DNA of 7,001 nt from Comamonadaceae bacterium (lineage in GTDB: Bacteria > Pseudomonadota > Gammaproteobacteria > Burkholderiales > Burkholderiaceae_C). Location of the stretch: positions 1 to 7,001 of the forward strand of contig CANGOY010000097.1 of assembly GCA_947455585.1 (NCBI GenBank). Direction: 5' to 3'. The translations under genes were made by a program, and so were the position numbers. This document shows positions 1-5,481 of the stretch, in pieces (the stretch's first letter is position 1; each line of letters begins with the position of its first letter). The notes under the pieces were generated by a model. It ran no database searches. It was not told the DNA's origin and saw only the letters and a program-made list of their open reading frames with translations.

Positions 1-569
1 AAATTGCCTCGCCTGCCAACCCCATGGCATATTTGGAAATCATCGCCATCAACCCCAACGTCGTGCGCCCCAAACGCGCCTGCCCCACCCGTTGGTTCGA
101 TATGGACAACCCCGCCTTGCAAAAAGCCGTGGCCAAAGAACCGCGCTTGGTGCACTTTGTGGTGAACACCCCAGACCTCAAAGCAGCACGCATGGCCATT
201 CGCATGCAAGGCATTGACCGCGGCCCCGCCATCGCAGGCAACCGCCGTACGAATCGCGGCACGCTGAACTGGCAAATCTCGGTGCGCGCCGATGGCCAAC
301 GCTTGTTTGACGGCTGCATGCCCTCTCTCATTCAGTGGGGCAAACCAGACGCGACCGACCCACTCAAGCTCCACCCTCGCAACACCCTCACCCGCTCGGG
401 CGTGACGTTGCAAAGCCTTGAAGTCACACACCCCAGCGCTGACAAACTGCAAGCCGCATTTGATGCGATTGAACTCAACCGCGTCGCAGTGACCGAAGGT
501 ACTGCGAACCTCAAAGCGACCCTGCAAACACCCAAAGGTGTGGTGGTGCTGGAGAGCCTTGGCCTTTGA
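1..569 (+). CDS. Glyoxalase-like (VOC superfamily) protein, 5' end outside the window
   Basis: The reading frame is open from the window edge (first full codon at position 3) to TGA at 567-569. An in-frame ATG occurs at 24, but it is probably internal. In the Glyoxalase_3-type family (from memory, Pfam PF13468) the stretch AYLEIIAINP is preceded by an N-terminal strand-helix segment with the first conserved histidine, so this is the C-terminal ~189 codons of a longer gene. Visible family features, counted from the ATG, are AYLEIIAINP (2-11), RWFDMDNP (23-30), a LVHFVV strand (42-47), and LNWQISV with LFDGCMPSLIQW (about 81-105), followed by a second repeat with SGVTLQSLEV. Proteins of this family adopt a paired beta-alpha-beta fold and are mostly uncharacterised; glyoxalase I activity should not be assumed. 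It converges on ycaO and ends just before a terminator. The family call is fairly secure; the substrate is unknown. Confidence 0.8.
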   Translation, partial: IASPANPMAYLEIIAINPNVVRPKRACPTRWFDMDNPALQKAVAKEPRLVHFVVNTPDLKAARMAIRMQGIDRGPAIAGNRRTNRGTLNWQISVRADGQRLFDGCMPSLIQWGKPDATDPLKLHPRNTLTRSGVTLQSLEVTHPSADKLQAAFDAIELNRVAVTEGTANLKATLQTPKGVVVLESLGL

Positions 570-574
570 GTGTC

Positions 575-628
575 TTCATGCCACGTCGCTGAGGCATGAA
601 AAAAGCCGCTTGTCAAAGCGGCTTTTTT
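575..628. terminator. Tandem hairpins, bidirectional rho-independent terminator
   Basis: Two inverted repeats lie between the convergent VOC gene (stop at 569) and ycaO (stop at 641). The first pairs TTCATGCC (575-582) with GGCATGAA (593-600). The second pairs GCCGCTT (605-611) with AAGCGGC (616-622) and is flanked by six A (599-604) and six T (623-628). It therefore has a U-tract when read from either strand and can end both transcripts. The first stem shares its last two bases with the A-run of the second, so the two hairpins may be alternatives. Confidence 0.9.
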
Positions 629-640
629 GTTTGCGTTCGA

Positions 641-2368
641 TTACTTGTGCTCTTGCACTTTTTCGTAGGCAGCCCATAACTTGTGCTGCATCTCACAGCC
701 GTCCATCATCAACCCAGGCGCTGAGATGCCCATGAAGCGGTCAGTCTGCATGATGAGGGCGTGGGCTTGCTCAAACACACCCGCACCAAACAGCTGGCGA
801 ATCGCGCCCACATAGGGGGCAGTGTCGCCACGGTCAGTGAGCAACACCAAGGTTTCGATACATGCATACACCGCACGGCGTTGCTGCGGAATTTGGTCAA
901 AGTGGCGAATCCACTCACAGCCTTCGACGGTGGCGGCTTCGTCGCCGCAGGCCAAGGCCAAAAGGGTTTTGAGTTCTCCCACACGCAAGTCGGCCCAAAA
1001 GCTTCCTGCGTCTGGGGCCATGCCAATCAAGGCAGCTACAGGGCGCTCATCGGCCAAGTTGGATTCGTTCAACGACGCCAGCAGGTCTGAGCATTCTTCG
1101 TTGTCCAGGTCGGTCAAGTTGAGTATGGCTTCTCGCATTTCGTTGGCGATGCTGTTGGTCTCAAAGTCGAGGTCGTCCACGGGGTAAATCTCAGACATGC
1201 CCGGCACCAAAATTCGGCAGGCGTACACGCCCAAGTGCTCGAAGTCGGCAATGTAGATATCAAAACCATCGTCATGCATGCGTTTCACGCAATAGGCATA
1301 GTCTTCTGCGGTGGTGTTGGCAAAGTTCCAATCCACAAACACATAGTCTGGAATTTCGCCCAAGAATTCCCAGTGAATCACGCCACTCGAATCCACGAAA
1401 TGAATTTCGATGTTGGGTGCGCTGGCTGCTTCTTCTAAATCAAACGTGGGCGCAGGAAATCCACCCAAGGTGTCGAGTGCGCGACCTTGCAGCAGCTCGG
1501 TCAGGGCTCGCTCTAGCGCCACCTCAAAACGTGGGTGCGCGCCAAAGCTGGCAAAGCAGCCTTGGTCTTCGGGATGCAGCAAGGTCACGTTCATCACGGG
1601 GTACTTGCCGCCGAGTGATGCGTCTTTCACCAAGATGCCAAAGCCTGCCGCACGCAAAGCAGCAATACCAGCGGCGATGCGTGGAAAGCGGTTGATAACG
1701 GCCTCAGGCACATCGGGCAAACAAATGCCTTGGCTGATGATTTTGGCTTTCACATGGCGCTCAAAAATCTCAGACAACGCTTGCGTGCGTGCCTCTGCGG
1801 CGGTGTTGCCCGCCGACATGCCGTTGCTCACATACAAATTGCCAATGATGTTGACGGGTATGTAGGCCGTCTCGCCATCACGCTGGCGCACATAGGGAAT
1901 GGCGCAAATGCCGCGCTCAACGTTGCCAGAGTTGAAGTCCACCAAGTTGGCGCAATCAATGTTGCCTTCTGGGTTGTAAAAGGTGTGCAGCTCAACGTTG
2001 AGTAAACCCTTGGGCCATGAACCATCGTCGGTCAAATCAAACCAGCGCTCTTGTGGGTAATGCACAAACGAGGCATCGGCCGTGAGGGGCCCGAGATAGA
2101 AATGCGTCCAAAAATAATTGGTGGCTAAGCGTTCAAAGAACTCACCCAGCGCACTGGCCAAACATGCCATGCGCGTGGCGCCTTTGCCGTTGGCGAACAA
2201 GGCGGGGCAATCGCGGTCGCGGATGTGGACTGACCAAATGCCGTCCACTGGGTTGAGCCAACTCTTCTCTTGAATATGAAAACCCATCGCTTGCAGCTTG
2301 GCTTGCAGGGTGTTGATGGTGGATTCGAGCGGCGCGTCTTTGCCGAGAATAAAACTGTGTGTAGGCAC
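641..2368 (-). CDS. ycaO: YcaO-domain ATP-dependent protein, E. coli YcaO orthologue
   Basis: 575 residues, close in length to E. coli YcaO (about 586) and collinear with it throughout. YcaO proteins use ATP to activate a backbone amide; family members make azolines, thioamides or amidines. E. coli YcaO itself has been linked to RimO-dependent beta-methylthiolation of ribosomal protein S12, but its own reaction is not settled. Residues matching the ATP/Mg site of the E. coli protein (recalled alignment, offset by one) are K10, S16, E76 and E79 in SALGEFFER, E200/E203/R204 in SEIFERHVK, and R287/E291 in the ALERALTELLQGR segment. Residues from about 415 onward form the helical C-terminal extension. 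The chain ends VQEHK, so the proline-rich PxPxP tail of RiPP cyclodehydratases is absent, as in E. coli. The start is GTG: it is the first possible start after an in-frame TAA five codons upstream, and it aligns with the E. coli N-terminus. No RiPP precursor or E1-like partner is nearby. Probably monocistronic. Confidence 0.93.
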   Translation of the reverse strand: MPTHSFILGKDAPLESTINTLQAKLQAMGFHIQEKSWLNPVDGIWSVHIRDRDCPALFANGKGATRMACLASALGEFFERLATNYFWTHFYLGPLTADASFVHYPQERWFDLTDDGSWPKGLLNVELHTFYNPEGNIDCANLVDFNSGNVERGICAIPYVRQRDGETAYIPVNIIGNLYVSNGMSAGNTAAEARTQALSEIFERHVKAKIISQGICLPDVPEAVINRFPRIAAGIAALRAAGFGILVKDASLGGKYPVMNVTLLHPEDQGCFASFGAHPRFEVALERALTELLQGRALDTLGGFPAPTFDLEEAASAPNIEIHFVDSSGVIHWEFLGEIPDYVFVDWNFANTTAEDYAYCVKRMHDDGFDIYIADFEHLGVYACRILVPGMSEIYPVDDLDFETNSIANEMREAILNLTDLDNEECSDLLASLNESNLADERPVAALIGMAPDAGSFWADLRVGELKTLLALACGDEAATVEGCEWIRHFDQIPQQRRAVYACIETLVLLTDRGDTAPYVGAIRQLFGAGVFEQAHALIMQTDRFMGISAPGLMMDGCEMQHKLWAAYEKVQEHK

Positions 2369-2379
2369 TGTCGATATCG

Positions 2380-2408
2380 CTTATAAAAATTGCGGAATGT
2401 GCCAAGAA
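2380..2408 (-). promoter_or_regulatory. Possible ycaO promoter
   Basis: Read on the minus strand, a good -10 box TATAAG (2380-2385) lies 11 nt before the GTG start. The hexamer 17 bp upstream, TTCTTG (2403-2408), is a poor -35. A better -35-like hexamer, TTGGCA (2400-2405), is only 14 bp away. If the -10 is used, the mRNA leader would be only about five bases, and no Shine-Dalgarno sequence is visible. This is a sequence match only. Confidence 0.25.
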
Positions 2409-2436
2409 GCAGGTGTCTATTGTCGGGCCTGTGCAG

Positions 2437-2458
2437 CCCCGCCAAAGGTCGGGGTTTT
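2437..2458 (+). terminator. Terminator-like hairpin oriented on the plus strand
   Basis: CCCCG plus CC (2437-2443) pairs with GG plus CGGGG (2447-2454) across an AAA loop, with one bulged T at 2449, and is followed by TTTT (2455-2458). The short U-tract exists only on the plus strand, whereas both neighbours (the transporter and ycaO) are on the minus strand. On the minus strand the same stem is followed by CTGCACAGG with no U-run. It may be a weak or rho-assisted terminator for the transporter mRNA, or the end of a plus-strand transcript. Confidence 0.45.
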
Positions 2459-2475
2459 CGCTCAACGATTGAGCG
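2459..2475. repeat. Perfect 7-bp inverted repeat just after the transporter stop codon
   Basis: CGCTCAA (2459-2465) and TTGAGCG (2469-2475) are perfect inverted repeats around a CGA loop. They lie one base beyond the TAA stop of the transporter gene (2477-2479 on the minus strand). Together with the GC-rich hairpin at 2437-2454 this puts two stems back to back in the gap before ycaO. They could protect the 3' end of the transporter mRNA or help end it, but no U-tract follows on the minus strand. Confidence 0.5.
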
Positions 2476-2476
2476 T

Positions 2477-3640
2477 TTAATTGTCTTTGGGCAAGGTCGC
2501 CAGCAAGGCCATGCCAGCCGCCATGACGCCAGCCGTCAGCCACAACGCACCTTTGAACGTGCCCGTGGTCTGCGCCATATAGCCCGCCACCACAGGGGCC
2601 AGCATTTGCGCCGCGCCATAGCTGAGCGTGAGCTTGGCCATGGCTTTGCCTGGGTTGTTAGGTGCGCGTCTGCCTACCAAAGCTAAGGTCATACTGACGA
2701 TGCCAATGAAAGTCGCGCCATAGCCAACCGCCCCTGCGAGCGCTGCCCACAACTCACCCGACATCGCAGGCAACATGACCGACAGCGTTTGCAAACCAAA
2801 CGCCAACAGCAAGGCACGCTTGTCACCCACACGCCGCGCCACCAAATCCCAAATGAACACAGCCGGCATCGCGGCCATGCCCACCATGGCCCAAGCCAGT
2901 GGGCCTTGGCCTGCGAGGGCTGGCTCGCGCTCCACAATGGCCACGGTAAATGTGGCGCTAATGACAAAGCCCCAGCCAGCCGCAAAGTAACTGGTGAGCA
3001 TGGTCCACGTCCAGCGGGGTGAACCTAAACCACCCGTAGCGGCGTCATGCGACACCACCACTTGCGGCGGCACAGGCGGACGCCACTTCCAAGCGGGCAC
3101 AAAGAACACCAAGCCAAAAGCAGCAAACGCCAACCATTGGTCAGACCATGTGGGCCACAGCTGCGACAAGCCCCACGCCCCCAAAGCCGACACCACAATG
3201 CCCAGCCCCAAACCAATGAAATACAAACCCAGCTCGGGCCGCTGCCCCTGCCGCATGAGCCAACCCAACACCAAACCTGAACCCAGCAACATGCCAGTTG
3301 CACCACACAAGCCACCGATGTAACGAATCAAAGCCCATGCAGGCATCCAAGTGGTCAGCGCCATCGCAGCCACCGTGACCAAGGCCATCCACAAACCCGC
3401 GCTGTAAAGCCAATGCCGCCAGCGCACATCATCTATCCAAGTAGCAGCCAAAGCGCCGCTCATATAACCCGCGTAGTTGATGGCGGCTAATCCGCCTGCT
3501 GCAGCATCGGTCAATCCAGTTTGAATTTGCAAGCTGGGCAACAGCGGCGTGTAGGCGAAACGCGCCAAGCCAATGGTTAGCACCAAGCCGCAAATGCCGC
3601 CGGTGAGAACTTGCCAAGGATGGAGGTGTTTGTGCGACAT
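2477..3640 (-). CDS. YbfB/YjiJ-family MFS transporter
   Basis: 387 residues from the ATG, a normal length for this 12-helix family, predicted to lie in the inner membrane. The signature is GLARFAYTPLLP (residues 24-35), typical of YbfB/YjiJ-type major facilitator proteins (from memory, Pfam MFS_4). Hydrophobic segments can be placed roughly at 11-33, 46-68, 78-97, 102-124, 136-158, 166-184, 212-236, 246-266, 276-292, 298-322, 338-356 and 364-384. A polar loop between the two halves falls at about 185-210, and VARRVGDKR (267-275) is the usual cytoplasmic loop motif. The substrate is unknown for this family. A TTG four codons upstream (3652) could extend the frame, but the ATG is better: it overlaps the vapC stop as TGATG and has GGGTGG (3645-3650) four bases ahead as a ribosome-binding site. 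Expression is therefore probably coupled to vapC. Family confidence is high; substrate unknown. Confidence 0.88.
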   Translation of the reverse strand: MSHKHLHPWQVLTGGICGLVLTIGLARFAYTPLLPSLQIQTGLTDAAAGGLAAINYAGYMSGALAATWIDDVRWRHWLYSAGLWMALVTVAAMALTTWMPAWALIRYIGGLCGATGMLLGSGLVLGWLMRQGQRPELGLYFIGLGLGIVVSALGAWGLSQLWPTWSDQWLAFAAFGLVFFVPAWKWRPPVPPQVVVSHDAATGGLGSPRWTWTMLTSYFAAGWGFVISATFTVAIVEREPALAGQGPLAWAMVGMAAMPAVFIWDLVARRVGDKRALLLAFGLQTLSVMLPAMSGELWAALAGAVGYGATFIGIVSMTLALVGRRAPNNPGKAMAKLTLSYGAAQMLAPVVAGYMAQTTGTFKGALWLTAGVMAAGMALLATLPKDN

Positions 3641-4059
3641 CAAGCCACCCAAGGATTCATCAGTGTCAAACCCACCCCTTCAAAGTGTTTGGTGTTCCGA
3701 GTTGCCAGCGTAGCGCCGTGCGCTAAACAAATCGCCGCAATCTGCGCATCGGCGACATCTATAGGCTGCCCCTGACGCTCGCGCATAGCCACCAAATCGG
3801 CGTACACCACGGCGGCCTCTAAATCAAATGACAACACGCGGCCCGCAAAGTCTTCAGCCAACATAGCCTGCACGGCAAGTGCCAATTGCGCTCGGCGCTT
3901 GCCATCAGGCAAGCGGGCAACGCCATAAAGCAGCTCTGACACCACCACGCTGTTGAGCCACAGCGTATCTGCGGGTTGGCCGTTGAGCCAAGCCAACACA
4001 GCGGCATTGGGCTCGGGGCGCATCAGATCGGACACCACGTTGGTGTCCAACACCATCAC
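3640..4059 (-). CDS. vapC: PIN-domain toxin of a FitAB/VapBC-type module
   Basis: 139 residues, the same length I recall for gonococcal FitB, and aligned with it end to end, including the closing NPW motif. PIN toxins of this type are Mg-dependent ribonucleases held inactive by the antitoxin. Acidic-site residues visible are D5 in LDTNVVSD, E42 in SELLYGVARL, and D101/D104 in IDVADAQIAA. The fourth position is N122 in ATRNTKHF, where FitB has Asp; Asn is seen there in other PIN toxins, so activity is not excluded. The start is ambiguous. GTG at 4059 overlaps the vapB stop by 4 nt (GTGA) and keeps FitB numbering. ATG at 4056 overlaps it by 1 nt (TGATG). GAGG lies 7 nt before the GTG, inside vapB. 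The stop overlaps the transporter start. The family is clear; the RNA target is unknown. Confidence 0.92.
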   Translation of the reverse strand: MMVLDTNVVSDLMRPEPNAAVLAWLNGQPADTLWLNSVVVSELLYGVARLPDGKRRAQLALAVQAMLAEDFAGRVLSFDLEAAVVYADLVAMRERQGQPIDVADAQIAAICLAHGATLATRNTKHFEGVGLTLMNPWVA

Positions 4060-4316
4060 GCTTGCGCCTCGTTGTCAAAGCTGGCTGCACGCGGAGCAGC
4101 AGTTCGCGCAGGCACTTCCAGCATCACGCCACCAATGGCCGCAAACCGCGCATGAATGCGGCTGCCCATGCCCGTCGCAGGTTTGGCTGGCTGCGACAAC
4201 ACGCTGCGCAAGATGGTGCGCACCTCTTCCTCCATCGAACGCCCGTGCGTTGCAGCGGACATGCGCAGCTTGTCTTTGATAGCGGGTTCTAGGTTGCGAA
4301 TGGTCAAGGTACTCAT
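4056..4316 (-). CDS. vapB: FitA-like ribbon-helix-helix antitoxin
   Basis: 86 residues. The N-terminus TLTIRNLEP (3-11), then KDKLRMSAATHGRSMEEEVRTIL in two parts (14-36), is the DNA-binding ribbon-helix-helix of FitA-like antitoxins. The beta strand TLTIRNL would enter the major groove and pair with a second chain. The C-terminal segment with RFAAIGGVMLEVPAR (57-71) resembles the toxin-wrapping tail of FitA (IGGVELE). It should neutralise VapC and, with it, repress its own promoter. The ATG at 4316 has AAGAG (4322-4326) five bases upstream as ribosome-binding site. The gene overlaps vapC at its 3' end, the usual antitoxin-first order. It sits next to an AT-rich segment and a broken methyltransferase, consistent with an acquired module. 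Confidence 0.9.
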   Translation of the reverse strand: MSTLTIRNLEPAIKDKLRMSAATHGRSMEEEVRTILRSVLSQPAKPATGMGSRIHARFAAIGGVMLEVPARTAAPRAASFDNEAQA

Positions 4317-4332
4317 GTGGACTCTTGCAATT

Positions 4333-4358
4333 TGATAGCAATGCTAGCACTGACAGCA
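4333..4358. promoter_or_regulatory. Candidate antitoxin operator: three octamers at 9-bp spacing
   Basis: Plus-strand octamers TGATAGCA (4333-4340), TGCTAGCA (4342-4349) and TGACAGCA (4351-4358) follow one another with single-base spacers. The outer two differ at one position, and the middle one is a perfect palindrome. The first equals the half-site TGATAGCA/TGCTATCA that I recall for the gonococcal FitAB operator, although there the two halves are inverted and farther apart. The array covers the -10, part of the spacer and the predicted start of the vapB promoter, which is where an autorepressor would bind. Confidence 0.6.
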
Positions 4359-4369
4359 AACAACGTCAA
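4341..4369 (-). promoter_or_regulatory. Sigma70-type promoter of the vapB-vapC-transporter unit
   Basis: On the minus strand, -35 TTGACG (4364-4369) is separated by exactly 17 bp from -10 TAGCAT (4341-4346), which is preceded by TGC as an extended -10. The predicted start is near 4334, giving a leader of roughly 18 nt before the vapB ATG. This is the best promoter match in the window. No other promoter is evident before the transporter gene, so it probably drives all three genes. Confidence 0.7.
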
Positions 4370-4383
4370 ACAGAGTTATTTTT

Positions 4384-4428
4384 AGCTAATTAGAATACTT
4401 TTTAAATAAATTAATCAAAGCTAATTAG
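4384..4428. repeat. Direct repeat of a 10-mer in an AT-rich junction
   Basis: AGCTAATTAG occurs at 4384-4393 and again at 4419-4428, separated by 25 AT-rich bases; its core CTAATTAG is palindromic. The whole stretch 4370-4440 is far richer in A and T than the rest of the window. The second copy ends exactly where sequence recognisable as methyltransferase begins (4429). This may be the footprint of an insertion or deletion, or an AT-rich protein-binding region. No open reading frame or RNA gene is seen between 4317 and 4428. Confidence 0.5.
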
Positions 4429-4962
4429 TCATCAGAAAACAGAGCCTTTATTCCGATTGGCTTTTTCGACAGCAGCGTGATTTGCGGCAACGCCAACTCA
4501 CTCATCCCCAACGCCACGCTGTATCACTTTGGCATGCTCAATTCCACGATGCACAACGCATGGACACGGGCCATTTGTGGTCGTATCAAAAGCGACTACC
4601 GCTATTCCAACACCATCGTTTACAACAATTACCCTTGGCCCAAACCCACCGAGGCCAACATGGCCGCCATCGAAGCGGCAGGCCAAGCCGTGTTGGATGC
4701 TCGCGCCCTGCACAAAGATAAAAGTTTGGCTTGGCTCTATGACCCAGACAACTTGCGCAAAAACAAAAGCCTGCAAGCCGCGCATGACTTGGTGGATGAA
4801 GCGGTCGACGAAGCCTACGGCTACGAAAAAGGCAACGACGATACCAGCCGCGTGGCCTATTTGTTTGAGCTGTACGAAAAGCTCACCACGGTGAAAGCAC
4901 CAGCCAAAACACCTGCGAAGAAAACCGCGCCTAAAAAAAGCGCAAGCAGCGCCAAGGCTTAA
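4429..4962 (+). pseudogene. C-terminal remnant of an MmeI-like DNA methyltransferase/restriction protein
   Basis: Codons from 4429 read SSENRAFIPIGFFDSSVICG and continue to TAA at 4962. This matches the end of large (roughly 900-residue or more) class I SAM-dependent DNA methyltransferases of the MmeI-like/type IIG group. Those start far upstream with the SAM-binding and NPPF catalytic motifs, all absent here. Visible pieces, numbered from the GTG at 4477, are the target-recognition end LYHFGMLNSTMHNAW (15-29), GRIKSDYRYSNTIVYNNYPWP (36-56 region), and the helical C-terminal domain with AVLDARALH and LYDP (71-90), ending at VAYLFELYEKL (126-136). A stop codon, TAG (4426-4428), immediately precedes the homologous part. 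The only plausible start is GTG 4477, with no clear ribosome-binding site. The last ~25 residues are a Lys/Ala/Pro tail. It is most likely a non-functional fragment of a lost restriction system. It is the only plus-strand coding sequence between 570 and 6569. Confidence 0.8.
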
Positions 4963-4971
4963 CGCTCAGCC

Positions 4972-5481
4972 TCAGCCCCGTGCGCCCTTGGGTTTTTCAA
5001 AGCTTGCATCCACCCAAGCCTGCGCCGTATTGCGGTTGAGCTTGTAGCCCGCGTCCACACGCACCTCGGCCAACGTATCGCCGCCCTCGTCTTGCGCGCT
5101 GAGTGTGGCGTAGGGGTTGTCGTCGTCGGGCACGATGTCTAGCAGCACGGTGACGCGGCCAGTTTGGCCATTGACCGTGACCGACTGGTGCAGCGTGGCA
5201 TGCAACTGCTGCTCGCTGCGGCGCACAAACTCAGACGCGGTTTTCACCAAGGTGATGAACGCGTTGCCGTCCAGTGGCTTGGGGTTCTTTTTGTCGCGCC
5301 CCATGGTCCACGGGCCAATCAGCGCGGCTTCGGATTCGCCGTCTTTGAACATGGCTACGGCCCAGCCATCGTCATCGTCGTTTTTGATGACCTTGGCCGT
5401 CCAAGTTTCGTTTTGCCACAGGCGTGGCTCTTGCGCGAATGCGTTGTCGTCGATGGCGTCTTGGGTGTTGTCGTCGGTCAT
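4972..5481 (-). CDS. Conserved-looking protein of unknown function, coupled to dusC
   Basis: 169 residues, no family recognised. The N-terminus is acidic (MTDDNTQDAIDDNAF), followed by WQNETWTAKVI (22-32), a run of four Asp at 35-38 and GWAVAMFKDGE. Then comes GPWTMGRDKKNPKPLD (56-71), the most motif-like part, and a helix FITLVKTASEFVRR (75-88). The second half looks beta-rich (SVTVNGQTGRVTVLLDIVPDDD, then LAEVRVDAGYKL). It has no signal peptide, no membrane segment and no cysteine, so it is probably a soluble cytoplasmic protein. Its ATG (5479-5481) overlaps the dusC stop as ATGA, and no separate ribosome-binding site is visible, so translation is likely coupled to dusC. It converges with the methyltransferase remnant with only 9 nt between the stops. 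Codon use looks like that of the neighbouring housekeeping genes, so it is probably a real gene. Confidence 0.8.
   Translation of the reverse strand: MTDDNTQDAIDDNAFAQEPRLWQNETWTAKVIKNDDDDGWAVAMFKDGESEAALIGPWTMGRDKKNPKPLDGNAFITLVKTASEFVRRSEQQLHATLHQSVTVNGQTGRVTVLLDIVPDDDNPYATLSAQDEGGDTLAEVRVDAGYKLNRNTAQAWVDASFEKPKGARG

Noticed and set aside
24..569. ATG at 24 as the true start of the VOC gene
   Set aside because: The frame is open to the window edge, and AYLEIIAINP is an internal strand in this family, so the start is almost certainly upstream of the window.
1410..1865. Plus-strand open frame of 151 codons inside ycaO
   Set aside because: It is antisense to a well-conserved gene, and its translation has low-complexity composition and no family motifs.
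641..2368. YcaO as part of a new RiPP gene cluster
   Set aside because: It aligns end to end with E. coli YcaO, lacks the C-terminal PxPxP, and has no precursor or modification partner beside it.
2125..2543. Minus-strand frames of 106 and 133 codons spanning the ycaO 5' end and the transporter gap
   Set aside because: They overlap the ycaO coding region in other frames, cross the hairpin region and show no protein-like motifs.
3638..3652. TTG at 3652 as the transporter start
   Set aside because: The ATG at 3640 has a better codon, a ribosome-binding site at 3645-3650 and a typical one-base overlap with the vapC stop.
4370..4440. AT-rich segment as a CRISPR leader, replication origin or att site
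   Set aside because: There are only two copies of one 10-mer, no spacer array, no DnaA-box cluster and no integrase or tRNA gene in the window.
5360..5390. GTC/GAC-rich short repeats in the unknown gene as a microsatellite
   Set aside because: They encode the acidic four-Asp run in frame and are too short and irregular to call a repeat tract.
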